64,000 nt of DNA, from positions 1 to 64,000 of the forward strand of contig JAIXMN010000024.1 of the NCBI GenBank assembly GCA_025716815.1. Reading direction: 5' to 3'. A program made the translations under genes and the position numbers. The notes beneath the pieces are model-generated. The model saw nothing but the letters and a program-made list of their open reading frames with translations, was not told where the DNA came from and searched no databases. Positions 43,184 through 55,646 of this stretch are shown here, in pieces (the stretch's first letter is position 1; each line of letters starts with the position of its first letter). The DNA is from Dichotomocladium elegans (taxonomy: Eukaryota; Mucoromycota; Mucoromycetes; Mucorales; Lichtheimiaceae).

Positions 43184-44500
43184 ATGCCGCGTCTTGAACT
43201 TGTCGCTACTCTTGAAGGTGATACCCATTTCAGCAGCAATTGCTGGAGGAGTCTTTCTTATCCACCCATTCTACTCTAGGCCATCAGGATCGGGTCTGGC
43301 AAGCCGTTTGGCATCCAACAAAGACCATTCTCGCCACATGCTCGGGCGATAAAACAGTGCGGCTCTGGGCACCTTCGTCCCACTCGGATCCATCCAGCTG
43401 GCAATGCATTCACACCCTTGAGCACGGTCACAAGCGCACAATTAGAAGCGTTGCCTGGTCACCGTCCGGTAACGAAATTGCAACTGCCAGTTTCGATGCC
43501 ACAACAGGCATTTGGGAGTATGATCCTCGAGAGAACGATTGGGAATGTGTTGCGACTTTAGAGGGCCACGAAAACGAGATCAAATCAGTCACGTGGTCTT
43601 CGGGGAATCTTTTGGCAACGTGTAGTCGTGACAAAACCGTCTGGATTTGGGAAGGTAACATTGCTTGAGCGTGGATCCATATCTACCTATGAATGCCTTT
43701 CTAATACACAGAAAAAAACACAACAATGTGCTTCGTGATGTGTAGTCGAAGCCGATAACGACTTCGAGTGCCTGAGCGTATTACAAGAACATAATCAGGA
43801 CGTTAAGATGGTTGCATGGCATCCTACTAAAGAGGTTTTAGCATCAGCAAGCTATGATGACACGATAAAAATCTGGCGCGAGGACGATGACGATTGGTAT
43901 TGCTCCGATACACTCACTGGACACTCGTCGACTGTGTGGGCAATCGATTTCGACAAAACAGGCGATCGTATCGGTAAGGGAAAATGGAGGTGAGATGGAG
44001 TAATAAACTAACATGCGACTGAAGTGTCTGCGTCGGACGATCAAACACTGCGAATTTGGAAATTGTTCAAGCCAAACAATGCGCAGGGTATTCCCACACC
44101 GAGTCACGACCCAGCATATCGTACAGTCTGTACGCTGTCCGGCTATCATGACCGGTGCATCTACTCAGTATCATGGTCCAAAGTGAATAATCTCATTGCA
44201 AGCGCTAGTGGCGACAATACGATCCGAGTATTCAAGGAGGTGACATCAGACTGGAAAGATAGAAACAGAGGATTGTGAGATTAATTGCTCGGGTGTCATC
44301 TCTGATAGGCTGCTGGGAACGGATCACTTCATGAAGCGACATGGGAGGCGGTTGCCAAGATAGACTCGGCACACGGCGTGCACGACGTCAACCATGTAAG
44401 CTGGTTTCCTTCAGCCGCCCATGGCGATTGGCTGGCAACCGCAGGCGATGACGGTGTTGCCCGGATTTGGCGATATATCGCGGACGAAAGCAGTTCATAA
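43184..44500 (+). CDS. CIA1: Cytosolic iron-sulfur assembly WD40 protein Cia1/CIAO1
   Basis: Five exons (43184-43217, 43280-43654, 43746-43973, 44025-44239, 44309-44500) give 347 residues. The first 34-base exon [12 protein letters not shown] joins in phase to [20 protein letters not shown]. Seven WD40 blades are visible, with repeats ending [48 protein letters not shown] and GVARIWRY. The spacing and the [19 protein letters not shown] end match Cia1/CIAO1 (yeast 330, human 339 residues). It forms the targeting complex that hands Fe-S clusters to cytosolic and nuclear proteins with Met18/MMS19. The fourth donor (GAG|GTGACA) is preferred over a later GTGAGA because only it keeps phase. Confidence 0.95.
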
Positions 44501-44900
44501 ATAAGGCAGGCGACTTTTGTACTGTATAACTATGATCTGACCGCTCGACTCAATATCTCTACATAATATCACTATTACGCAAGTAACCTACATCACACAA
44601 AAGCACATCAAACAATTCTGCATTGAATATCCACCGAATCGCTTTTCACACCTGTCAATCAATGCTCCTATTCCGTACTATTTTCATCTCCCTCCGGTTG
44701 TTCTTCATTTCCTCGTTATTATGCCAAAAAAGAAAAGTTTCACCGCAATTATTTCTGACGCTGGGGGTAACCAAACGTTTTTAGACTTTCTTCTCTTTCT
44801 CACTCTCAAGTCATTCCCATTCTTTCCCGAGGAAAAATAATACAAGGAATAGCACTATCCAATTACGGCTTATTTACCATCGCATTCGCACCTAGCAACA

Positions 44901-45550
44901 ATGCCAATGAGAAGCGCATTTGACGACGAGCTTGACGCAATATCCCATGCATATGACTACGGCATAGTCCCAGGATCGGCCACTGTTTTCGTCCGCGATC
45001 ATGCCAATCGTATTGGGCGACTTGACTTAACTCTTTTGGAAGGTGTTCTCGCTGTCATAGACAAGACAGAACGGGGTTATATGGTATTAGAATTTTTTAA
45101 GCAGAGGAAGTCGGTTGGGGTGGGGGTAGAGAGAATTGGCGTTTGCCCCACTTGGCGTGTGTGGTTGGTTGATCCCGCTGCGGAGTTTGCTTCTTCAAAG
45201 AGAAATGACTAATGAAGAAAGGGCGTGTGTGTGCGTGTGTGTGTGTGCAATAGGTGACTTCTTGCTCTGCACTCACAAACGCCGGTCTCGCGCTAGCAAC
45301 TGCAAGCAAAGTACAGACGCATCTAAATAAGCCCTTCGAAAGTATGGAGAGTTTGCTCATGTCGATATCACCCATGTTCTGCCAGCGGTTTCAGGAAGTG
45401 CTCCTTGAAAGGCTGCTCGAGAATCAACCACCACTGGCTGATAGCGGCAGTATACAGACTGTGAACGACATGACTAGAGAGCCTGGTCAAGAACATCTTA
45501 ATGAAGGAGAAGAGAATCAACACGATATCAATGAATGGATCCATCAGTAG
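44901..45550 (+). CDS. Small GSKIP-domain protein
   Basis: Two exons (44901-45083, 45254-45550) give 159 residues. The core FDDELDAISHAYDYGIVPGS, ATVFVRDHANRIGRLDLTLL, SALTNAGLALATASKVQTHL and ESMESLLMSISPMFCQRFQE, VLLERL fits the GSKIP fold, including the LSPxYREAFGNALLQRL-like last helix of human GSKIP. Human GSKIP binds GSK3-beta and PKA; the same domain also starts Clu/CLUH proteins. Here it stands alone with an acidic tail (about 120-159). Which partner it has in this fungus is unknown. The intron carries a (GT)n run right before its acceptor. Confidence 0.72.
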
Positions 45551-46110
45551 CTGTCGCTAACCCTTGTTTGCGCTCACTACTGGAACCTTTTCTATGTATT
45601 AGTTGCGCTAATTGTTTTATTCCCAATGCGTACTGAATGTTGGATATCCTTACGTAGAGAGACTTCATGATCTCCCCCCTTCAATAGCCAGAACATGTGT
45701 ATAAACCTTACCAAGAAAGGGAAACTTTGAATGCTGTAGTTCACGTCTATGGGGAATGCATGTCATGTATGCGATCGAGAGATCTCGAGATAATACGCAC
45801 AATCGAGTGCTTTCATTAGCAAATGGTGTGTCATATTGACATTATTGAAAAGCGTTAAGAGGAACTATGTAAATATCCCATCCCAACAGAATGATTTGGA
45901 ATATTAACAATTCCTTCACCACCCTCCTCTGGCGCTATATACACTAATTTGAGTAGGTACTATCATACAAAGCTACAGGAAACCCTTTCCGTTCATTCGT
46001 TGCTCGGCATTGCATTTTCAGTACAATATAAATAGTGATAGACTGGGTTGAATTCATCAAAGAGACAATAGCAACACTTTTCTCTACTTGATGGTATAGT
46101 TTCCTTCGCT

Positions 46111-46161
46111 TGTATGTATGTATGTATGTATGTATGTATGTATGTATGTATGTATGTATGT
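46111..46161. repeat. (TATG)n microsatellite
   Basis: About 12 perfect tetranucleotide units. The related word gtacgtac is scattered in the following 300 bp. Confidence 0.92.
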
Positions 46162-46784
46162 GCGTCTGTCTGTTTTACTACTATTGAGGATGCTGAGAGA
46201 TGTCTGTCTGTTCGGCTGGGAAGAAAGGAACATTGCCCCTCCCCTCCCCCGCTTGTTTCTGAAGCATGACGTTTTTAGGAAGAGAGTCCCTTCAATAAAT
46301 TATTATGAACCTAAGTCTAATAGGGAATCCAGTAAAAAAGAAGAAGTAGATGCACCTTAGGAGCGTCTGTTAGAATATTATCCATAGCGCTGGACCATCT
46401 ATGTACTTACGTACCTGCGTATCCTGATCCCACCGAGTTGAGGAAGATATATACAACCATGTATACATATGCCTTCTGATTCTTCCTCACTTTTTCTTAT
46501 ATATCATCTGATGCAGCAAGAAGGAACTTTAATCTACTGTACGTACAATATACCGAAGGGCTTAGATGGTTTCGTCATCCATTACATGAACGCCTCAAAC
46601 TCGCTATAGTATGCGATCGTGCTGCGCTGCGCTGCCCTGTCCTGTCCTGCCGCCTTTAAGCTGGCCTCAACTTTTTGAACCCGTGCTTATGTATGTGATC
46701 CGAGTCTTTTGCTCCCCAATTCAGTCCTAATAAACGAGCAGCAGCCGCAACATACAGTGCGCCACGTACCAACAGTTTTGTCTC

Positions 46785-46786
<2 letters not shown>

Positions 46787-46853
<67 letters not shown>
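46787..46853. repeat. Compound (CA)n(GA)n microsatellite
   Basis: About 19 ca units pass directly into about 14 ga units. No function is evident. Confidence 0.92.
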
Positions 46854-46858
<5 letters not shown>

Positions 46859-47142
46859 AGCGCGATTATTGTGAGATACGTATTCGTATATAAAAGTGCT
46901 TATGTACACACACATCTTGGACGGTACGTAATTCATCCAGCCACTGCTGGAATCAAATCAAACAAACTGTCTGCGTATCTCAATGACCCCGGATGTCCAT
47001 CCCTATTAGCTCTCGCTTGACCACATGACTTTGAAGAGGACCATACATACATTTTACAGTGCTCCAGGTTTTATTTTATTTTTCGGGGGTACGTACTAAT
47101 GTATTGTATCTATTTAATGACAGATTATTTGGGGAAGGACAA

Positions 47143-49060
47143 TTATAAAAAGCTCCACAGTGTGCCTATGAGTGCCATGAATGAAGAAATAGCGACCAAA
47201 ACAGAGTTCCAGAAACGGGCAAGAGGAGAGATACTATCGCCAAAGAGACGCATGTAACATAATAGTGGGAAGATACCCGAGATCGTGAAGGAAAAGAATG
47301 ACCCGATCAGGGACATGACCTTCTCGAAGCCCGGGACGTAGTAGGCCACAGCCACAATAAACACGCTCACCAAGGCTTTTCCTGCGAATGACACGAGGGG
47401 CTCGCGCCATCGTCCCCGGGCACACCAATATTCAACCTGTGGATGTCGGAACAGGACGATCTGCCAGCTGAGATTTACTGGGTTGAGATTTAAGCCGTAC
47501 TTTGCAATTGGCTGGAGCGCTATGAGCCACACGGCGAGTCGGTTAAGGGCCTGGTTGTACTCAGGGATCATGACAATGTTTTGTGTAATCTATTTATTGG
47601 GGGGAGGCGGCAGGGGTAGGAGGTTAGAACATTGACAGACATCGTTTCAGTATGACCAACACTTACTTCGTTCATGGTTTGAGGACCAAACATAAGATAA
47701 CCGCAGGCTGCAACGCCAAAATAAACGATCGTAGTGACGGCATAGGTCCAGTTGACCATGGTGTCATAGCGTTTAGGATTTTCCATGTCTCGATAGACAG
47801 TTGGAAATACCGCATGGCCTGTGAAGCCCGCCATGATCAGACCAAAGCTCAAAGGGAACCGCGAAAACTCGGCAGGCCAGATCTCGGTGTCCTAACAGAG
47901 AAACAAGGTTCTTCTGTTAACCTTATTTTCTTTTTGTTCTCGGGTGTGTGTGTGTGTGTGTGTGTGTGTGCATGACAAAGGAACATACTGCAGGCTCTAT
48001 CAAACTTCCCGGAGCGGTAGTTTTGTTCAACCCATCGTAAAGCATAACACCAATGATACTAACGGCGCTGATGATGCCTAAAAGGCTTGAATAGGATAGA
48101 TAACGAACAGGGAAAAACAGCATCGGAGTCAAAATGGCAAAAGAAACCACACGGAGCGTGAGCGTGCTGAAACCAGGGAACAATGAATCGAGCCCGTCTC
48201 CGAGAAGGATCACCATTGCCACACTGCAGATATGTTACGTTACGTTATTACTGTGGGGCGTTGGTACTCAACGGCGTATGTAAGTTATTATCTTTTCCTT
48301 ACCTGTTAGTGCATAGCTCGGTTACAAACAGGACAGTGATAAAGACCCGGCCCCGCATTCCAAAGGTTGCACCCGCTAAATCGCCAAAAGTACGCGACTC
48401 CGGGTCAACCTCGAGGCATCGGCCAAGGATTTTGGCAGTGTAATTGGTGAGGAGGCAGCAGAAAAGGAAGATGGAAATGCCCGCAGCCCATCCGGCAATC
48501 TGAGGTATGAGCAAGTGAGCCACTTTTATATCTATATCACCTTCTCGTCCAGAGCACGCGCACTTGCCTTGAACCCGAGCGGGAGTGCGAGAATCCCGAC
48601 ACCCAAAAGGATATTGATCGAATTGAAAATAGACTGCGCAAAAGAGGATTTCTTTACACATTCGTCATGCGCGTGTCCTGCTAAGGAATGGTGATTCGAC
48701 GTAAGTGCGCTCGCAAGCCTGTAGTCGTCCGCAACAGTGGCAATGCTCTGCGCAGTATGGACTTTAGCGAGACCGCTCAATAAAAGCGATGTACGCTCAT
48801 GATCGACGTATTGCGGGTCCCGGCGTTCTGACGGACGCCTGCGTATGAAGAATCCATCAATCAGATCATCCAGAGAAAAGTCGACGTGGACAATGCAATA
48901 TGAGCCAATGGAAGAAGAACATACCTTGATATGAATCCACCAAAGGAGGAAGAGGTGGACAATTTGTCTTCTTCTTCATCAAACTTTTCAGTACAAGAGA
49001 TTAATTGTTTTGCTCGATTTGTATTTGTGAACCCGATCCATGTCCTGACAAACAGAAACG

Positions 49061-49091
<31 letters not shown>

Positions 49092-49439
49092 ACACTCACT
49101 CACTCACTCAAAGAATGGCTCCTGTTCCTTTCTCCATCCTACTCCCCTTTCCCCCGTTTTCTTTACCAGTGGGGATGCTGAGGCAGGCACAGCCAGGTTT
49201 TCCGCCATAAACATCAATGAGGTACGTGAGTACGATCCGACAAACGAACCGATCCGACCCGAAAGCGAGCTTCCTGATATGCGCTCAGGAGCCGGACCAG
49301 GCTCCAGAGAGGTCGTCCCATAAAGAACATCGTGGTGATCAGAAGGCGACATGTGAGATGGATGCAGATTTCGGATTCGCGGAATGCTCGCATCAAAGGT
49401 GGACGAACCGCCTATGGCATTTTTGTTAGGGATATCCAT
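47143..49439 (-). CDS. AVT1: Vacuolar amino acid transporter, Avt1-like (AAAP family)
   Basis: Seven exons (49439-49167, 48983-48925, 48838-48568, 48499-48303, 48223-47989, 47891-47667, 47589-47143) give 568 residues in phase. The long soluble N-terminus (about 200 residues, Ser-rich, acidic DEEEDKLS) precedes the transporter core: SSFAQSIFNSINILLGVGIL ALPLGFK, then about ten more hydrophobic helices including FFPVRYLSYSSLLGIISAVS, GFTGHAVFPTVYRDMENPKR and SLIGSFFSFTISGIFPLLCY. This is the layout of fungal Avt1, which moves neutral amino acids into the vacuole against H+. The third intron (48567-48500) starts GCAAGT, a GC-AG intron placed inside the first helix-loop (GFK|IAGW). Introns 1 and 5 carry CA/GT microsatellites. 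Confidence 0.92.
47943..47971. repeat. (GT)n microsatellite in an AVT1 intron
   Basis: About 14 gt units on the plus strand within the intron 47,988-47,892 of AVT1 (CA on the coding strand). Confidence 0.9.
49060..49110. repeat. (CA)n/(CACT)n microsatellite in AVT1 intron 1
   Basis: A ca run followed by cactcact on the plus strand, within the first AVT1 intron (49,166-48,984). Confidence 0.9.
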
Positions 49440-50340
49440 ATGCGGATCTGGGCTTGCTGAACAAGGAAGAGATAATAAAAGAGTCAACGATGGAAAAAAA
49501 GAAAGAAAGAGAGAGAGATAGAGGCCTAGGCTTGACACACGCGGGGACCAAGACGCTGAAGAAACCTTTCTCTCTTTATACGCGGCAATCTGCAAGGTTG
49601 CACGAACACCCTCAAACTTCATGTTTTCTCTTTTACGGCATGAAAGCGTGCACCTCATTGAAACATTATGCCCCCCCTTACGACATTGTCAGTATCCACC
49701 TTAGTCCGAGTGCAGGAAAAGAAACACGCCCCTCCCCTTCTGCATCTGCTATGCTATCGCGTCCATTGAGCTGATGATCTAGCATAGCGGAGCGCCATTC
49801 ATGCATTAAAGTTCTCTTATCTCTTTGTGTTCCTGATAACCCGCTTCTCCTCCTGACACACATCTGCCTTTAATGAGCTTGTTCAGTACAAAAATCAATT
49901 CGAAACTCTCGGTACTTTGCATCCGTAGGACTCTACTCTCAAAATAAGGAAGCTGCATCAGATCCTTTTTATTCGAATTATCTGCCTGACACTCTTTTAT
50001 TTGAAACGCCCCCGGCCCCTATACACACACACACACACACACACATACACACACAAACGACATCAATTCCAGCAGTGGTCACACATACACGAAAGATATG
50101 ATAGTCGATTGTCGTGTACGTCGATATCATATATTACACACATCCAGATCCTGCCAATTATTTAAGTACATTTTCCCGCTCTGTTGCTCTTACTGAACAT
50201 TGGTATTGGTTTCATCATGAGCATCACCTGCAACGTATTCTCCATTAGCACACCCTTTTCGAGATGGCCCTTCCGCGGTTATGTACACAAATCAAATGTC
50301 TTTATTTGCAAAGTGGGATTTTAATCGCGACGGTAACATT
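49440..50340. other. Intergenic between AVT1 and the BAT2_N-like gene
   Basis: Contains a (CA)n run at about 50,023-50,055 and otherwise no recognised feature. The adjacent genes are on the same strand, so this holds the AVT1 promoter and the 3' end of the upstream gene. Confidence 0.5.
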
Positions 50341-53300
50341 TCATCGGTGGCGTCGTGCATTGTTGAATTGGACAGGCATCCCCGGCCATGGAGGAATCAT
50401 ATGTTGTGGTGGAAGCAAGTAAACAACTCTTTGTTGCTGCTGCTGTAGCTGCTGCGATTGTTGTCGCTGTTGCTGCTGTTGTTGTTGGTCTGGACGTACT
50501 GCATACACCGGTGTATTCGACATGTATGATCCGTTGGAAAATGGCATCTGGTAAAAAAGAACGGGATAATTTGGATTGCCAGGAGTACTAAATGGCAGGG
50601 GAGGCTCTTGAGAGGCAGGGTCGTCACCGTAGTGTTCATTATTTGCAGATTGCACCGTTTTATTGCGGACGGAAGGATAAGCCGTGGGCGATCGATCACG
50701 TCCATGGTGTTCTTTCTCACAAGTTGGGCTGATGGAGACCTGATTGAGTAGATAAGATATCATAGGCTTAGAAATCGAGCCTCAGAGCGAAAACATTCCA
50801 CAAATGCATGATCTATCTTACAGTCCTGTCCATCATAAAGCTCAAATGAGGTGGTTTTTTTCCTGCCAGTCGCTCAATTTCAGCGGGAAATATCGGTCCT
50901 TCCGATCGCAGCAATAGATCGCGTAGTTCTTTTCTATTCCAGTTTACACGAGATGATTCAGAGGATACCAAGATCTCCTTTTTCGAACCCTTATCGTCGG
51001 TAGGCGTCGCAACCGCCTTTGACTCTGCTGAACTGGATTCGCTAGGGTGAGAATCAACCAGTTTAGGAACTCCTGAACTCTCTTCGACAGGAAACTCTTT
51101 TACAGTAGCACTATCATCATGATGGTTATTGGCGCCACGGTTGTCGTTGTCATCAGGAATAGATGACAATGGTTTTCTGGAAGGTCCATCTGTTGCTGTA
51201 TCACTGCCTCCTTTGTTGGCTGGTGCTTTAGCCAAGGAAGGCCACATTTCTTCATTGTCAAGATTATATTTTCCGCTCGCAGAATGTCGGCGTTCGCCCC
51301 GAATATCTTTACGTTCCCGTCGCTTTCCCACCTCCTTTCCACCCTTGCCCTCGCGTTGAACGGATCGAGTGCTTGGGGCTTTATCAAACTTTCGGAGATC
51401 TCTGAAAATCGCAGGATCTAAGTTACGCTCAGCTGCATACTGGTCCACTGACTTGTGCCAACGTTCTTCATCCTTCACTTGAAGCCGTTCAGCATAAGCA
51501 TTCCAAGCCGACGCGCCCGTATCCCTTGAATCGCTTCGGCTCTTGTTGTCCCGAAGATTTTCGACATATTGGTTCCATTCAGCGACGTCTTCATCGCTAT
51601 CCTCGTCCTTGACTTTCTTCTCTTCAGTTTCCTTCTCAGGTTTAGGTGCTTTGAACAAGTTAATATTTTGACAAGGACGGTTGTACAACACATATACCTA
51701 TATCTCGGCCGTTCGTTTTCTCTGGTGTATCTTCCATCGACTCTGTATTCGTTGGCGCATCTTCTGGCACATTGGGTTTGACTTCTTCAGGTTTTTCGCG
51801 CACAGGAGCCTTAGGTTCGTCGTTTGACCCGATTGAATGAGAGGCAAGATCTTGCTGAGCTTCAGTAGGCCCCTCACCCTTGTTATGGTCGTCCTTAACT
51901 TCTATTGATTCTTTTGGCTTCTTATCCGCTAACGGGGCAAGTGCCAACGCCTTTTGACGTGCACGCTCTCGTGCAGCTTCTCTTTCAGCCTCTTCTTCGT
52001 CGCGTCTCTTCTTTGCACGTTCAGCTGCACTAAGCATAACTTTACGTTGAGCTGCTGTTAGCTCGGTAGGTCGAGTAGGCGGTATCTCAGGTAAGCTGTC
52101 AAGGGCAGATGCAATTGGCTCATGCGCCACGGTATGCTCGTCCCGCGAACGATCCGATCGAGCGCTTTGTTCAGACATACGCCGAGGACGCTTCAGAACT
52201 GTTGGTTGGAAGTTCAGCTTCTTATCATTGCTGGATCGACGCTCGGATCGGTTCTTTGAACGGCTGCGGTCCCGATCCACCCACGTTTGCTGGTCATTAC
52301 TCCAAGGAGCACTACGTTCACACCGTGATCGCCATTCGCGCTCACGTTCCTGCTCACGGTGATATGCACCAGCGGTCCCGGCACTGCTGCCACTTCCGCT
52401 TCCACTGCCAATCGGGCGGCCATGTCCTTCCCGCCAGTTGTACGCATTACCGCTTCCATTCTCGCGTCGCGTGCTTTCGCGATGAGCCCAGTGTGAGTGA
52501 TGTCCCCCATCATTGCGATCATGGTCATCCGTCACCTGGCGAATGTGCGGCGGATAGCTTCGATCGTAATCTTCGGTAAAACGATCAGAAGGAAGAACTG
52601 TCTCGGATTCAGGTGGCGTTAGTGTGTCTTCCTGGCCATCATCGTCAATGTGCGCCTCAAGGTCTTGCCTCACCATCTGTTGAATATTTGTCAGTGCTCT
52701 GACTTGTATTTCGTCGCTTAATTAGTGCGCGATTACCTCATCCCAATCGAGATGCTCTGGTTCAGGAAGCACCGATTTGTTCGAAATTTGATCAATCTGT
52801 TGCAAAAATAAGTCAGTTTTAAACGCGATTCTTCACATTGATAGACTGCTTACCTGCTCTGATTTTTTTGACTGACCGTGCATACCTGCAGAGAAAATGA
52901 TTGGTGATTTCCAAGATGTCTTGTGTTGAAACTTACCGTCTGTTGCAAGAAGTTCAGCTGCTGTGGGAAAGTCCGCGGGTGCCACCGTAGCTGCTGCTGC
53001 TGGCGTTGGTGTGGCCCAAGCTCGCGGGGGGGTTGAATGAGGGGAATTGACTGGCGAGAGGGGTTCGTGCGATAGAGCAGACGTTTTGCTAAGCACCGGT
53101 GAAAGCTGTTCAGGCGTCCTGGGTTTATTATTATTATTGTTTAAGTCTGAGGAGCTTGTACTCTGGCAGTCTGGCTTTAGCTCGAGATCTTCTGGCTTGT
53201 GAGGCGAGGAAAACGGAGAAACAGCTGGCGAAGGTGACCCCCACCCATTTGCACTCCCATTACCACTGGATATGACCGAAGAAGGAGTTGTCGATGATGG

Positions 53301-53585
53301 CCATTCGGAGGATGCTGCATTTTCTCGTCGGAGGCTGGGCAGATTGATCGGGCGTGGCGCAGCGATCTTGCTTGTGAGGACTCGATTACGGGAATTGGCC
53401 GCTCGTGCTCCTGATGTAAAGTTATATGTCACAAAATATTGTGGGAAACCAATTCCAGGCTATAACAACCAGAATGTCGACAGCTTACCAGAGGTGGAAT
53501 GTGCGGTATTGGGACTCATGGGAGATCCAGGGTATTTTTTAATTGTAGAGAAACGGCCTGCTGGAGTAGACAAATCGCCAGACAT
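50341..53585 (-). CDS. BAT2_N/PRRC2-like disordered protein
   Basis: Seven exons (53585-53489, 53410-52937, 52885-52854, 52796-52737, 52676-51698, 51648-50822, 50739-50341) give 955 residues, phase-consistent throughout. The N-terminus has the BAT2_N hallmark order: a short leader, NRVLTSKIAAPRPINLPSLR, Pro/Ser-rich text, DFPTAAEL, and an acidic-aromatic PEPEHLDWDEMVRQDLEAHI. Then come an Arg/Ser/Asp-rich block, a charged helix RAKKRRDEEEAEREAARERA, NWNRKELRDLLLRSEGPIFP and a Gln-rich tail. Animal PRRC2 proteins associate with translation initiation and stress granules; a shared role here is inference. The first exon MSGDLSTPAGRFSTIKKYPG is supported by a clean GTAAGC/CATCAG junction. Mostly predicted disordered. 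Confidence 0.7.
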
Positions 53586-54718
53586 ATCTTGGCTGAGTTA
53601 TTGTATATTCGTTCGTTATGTTCAATCGACTTGAAGGAAGATGTGGTCAAATGCTTTGACACGATGGTTAGAGTCCTGAAGTTAGAGAGCGAGAGAGATC
53701 ACACGCGAAGCGAAAAGAAAGTCACTTGACGTGTTACGTCATAAATCCGATTCTCTTCTCATTCCTCAGCAGCACAACCGCTTTATAGGTTGGTTTTGCT
53801 GTCTGAAGTACACCTCTTGATTGGAAGTCATCAGGGAAACAAGAATGTTTTTTGTTGTGTCAGAAGATGCCCTATTTTCTGATTAGTACAGGCTGATCTG
53901 AATTCGATATGGGTACATTTGTAAGTAGCTGAACTCTCTCCGCTGGTACCGAATATCGAACAGGCGGCCTGCGCCCGGAGATTGGGTTTTATTGTCCCAC
54001 ATGGTGTCGAATGCTAGTCTCTCAATGAACATCAGCCTGAGACTCTCCCGTGTTTTCATCTCTATCGATGGACACCCTTTCACTCCTTCTTCCCGCTGAA
54101 GCCTCTGGCCCCATTCCGCTCGCTTTCTCTGCCGCAGTGCTGACTGCTGCCACCAGTATTTCGCGGCCCTTAGTGCATAGTAAAGCATGTTGAGGAACGG
54201 TTGATTAACAGGCGTCAACCTACTGCTATGACAACTTTATTTTGGGCAACATCATTTATCGAAATCCGCAATTGCATAGAGGGGAACCCTTTCCCTTAAC
54301 CCCTCCCCCGCATGCAGGTCTGTTCTCTTCGTATGTGGGTGTTTCGCCTCCGACCGCCCGAATTGCCGCGCCAGCACCTGCAGTCTATCGCTCAAGCGTA
54401 GCAGCATAAACATGTCATCAAGTTGGTGCTTTTCACAAGTATATAGTCTTTGAATCATACTGGCATATCTCTTTTAGTGGGCCTTCTTTTCATCATATTT
54501 ATCTCATGAGGATGTGGGTATGCGGCAGCAAAAGGGGAGAGGGACAATACTTTTGATTCCTGCCTCCGCTTTTTCTTGTCGCCCTGTTTTGGAGGAACGG
54601 GGTAAGAAAAATTCGAAATCAGATTTTTTCAGTTCCCCATATTTGACAGAAAGATGGCAAGAAAAGCGCTCATTTCCCTTCTTCCGCCATTTCCACTCTT
54701 TTGTTAATTACTCTTGCG
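53586..54718. other. Divergent intergenic region; minus-strand frames unassigned
   Basis: Between the BAT2_N-like gene (-) and the Apd1-like gene (+). Minus-strand frames at 54,458-54,252 (DDMFMLLRLSDRLQVLARQF) and 54,218-53,883 (MLYYALRAAKYWWQQSALRQ) look mildly protein-like and might be two exons, but no start, splice pair or family supports a gene. They may be remains of an insertion. Confidence 0.4.
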
Positions 54719-55646
54719 ATGTCGTCCTTATTATCTATGCTCGGTTTCGGGCCAAAGGTGGAAAGCGACCAGATTCCGCCCGAAGACCGCTTGGTGAGCG
54801 ATTGCGCTAGCTGTCCATCTCCTTGCGATGACCATAAGCCATATCCTTCGATGACTCTAGACCATACTACACCGCTTCTAGGCTCCATGAAACCATATGG
54901 CCGGCATATTATGATCGGCACAGGTCAATCCGACTGGGCTAGTCACATTGAGGACGAAAAGGGAACCCTCGCAGCCAAGCTCCACAGCATCATCAAAGAG
55001 CAGTTCAAAGAGGACTGGCGGAATATCGTCACAAACACATCCCTGCTCACATTGTACTCCACCAAGGAAAAGGGACACGACGTGATTATTCTTCCTGACA
55101 ATATCATGGTATCAGACGTCACGCCTGATAATGCCCAGGCGTTTTTCGACGAGTTTGTTAATCAACCATTACCTGACTCTGCTGATATGCCTATGAAAGA
55201 ATCGAAGACGATGAAGGTTCGAGCGAGCCCCTATACGTCAATGGTCTTGATATGCTCTCACAAGAAGCGAGACAAGCGTTGCGGTATTGTAGCGCCCATA
55301 CTAAGCGCTGAGTTCGAGCATGTCCTGCGCGAGAAGGACATGAGCGAAGACGACGTGGGTATATTTATGGTGAGCCATATAGGAGGTATATAAAATGACG
55401 AATGCCAGCAAGGGTCGCATACGTTTCTGACGGGTTGACATATTATCAGGGCATAAATTCGCAGGAAATGTCATCTGCTACATCAACGAAGGCCGGACAG
55501 GTATCTGGTACGGCCGTGTGAATACCTGTCATTGCAAGTCTATAATTGAGGATACCATCTGTAAGGGAAAGGTCATAAAGGAACTCTATCGAGGTGCCAT
55601 GACCCACAGCTTCACCCGCCCCCGATCTGATAGGGTGAAGTGGTAA
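54719..55646 (+). CDS. Apd1/Aim32-type sucrase-ferredoxin-like protein
   Basis: Two exons (54719-55385, 55450-55646) give 287 residues. Motifs match the fungal sucrase/ferredoxin-like (thioredoxin-like) family: MIGTGQSDWASHIEDEKGTL, VLICSHKKRDKRCGIVAPIL, VSHIGGHKFAGNVICYINEG and IWYGRVNTCHCKSIIEDTI ending ELYRGAM. Yeast Apd1 and Aim32 bind a [2Fe-2S] cluster with Cys and His ligands; the HxGGHK and CHC segments here are the expected metal-site regions. Apd1 has been linked to actin patch organisation and Aim32 is mitochondrial. No clear targeting peptide is visible, so the Apd1 branch is more likely, but I leave the symbol open. An alternative in-frame ATG exists at 54,701. Confidence 0.85.

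Larger units (their letters stand above)
45551..47142. other. Intergenic with microsatellites
   Basis: No gene seen in 1.6 kb between the GSKIP-domain gene (+) and the 3' end of AVT1 (-). Two microsatellites lie inside. Frames overlapping them (46,118-46,360; 46,709-47,020) are repeat artefacts. Confidence 0.5.

Noticed and set aside
46709..47020. 103-codon frame across the CA/GA microsatellite
   Set aside because: Its centre is a THTHTH/RERERE translation of the microsatellite.
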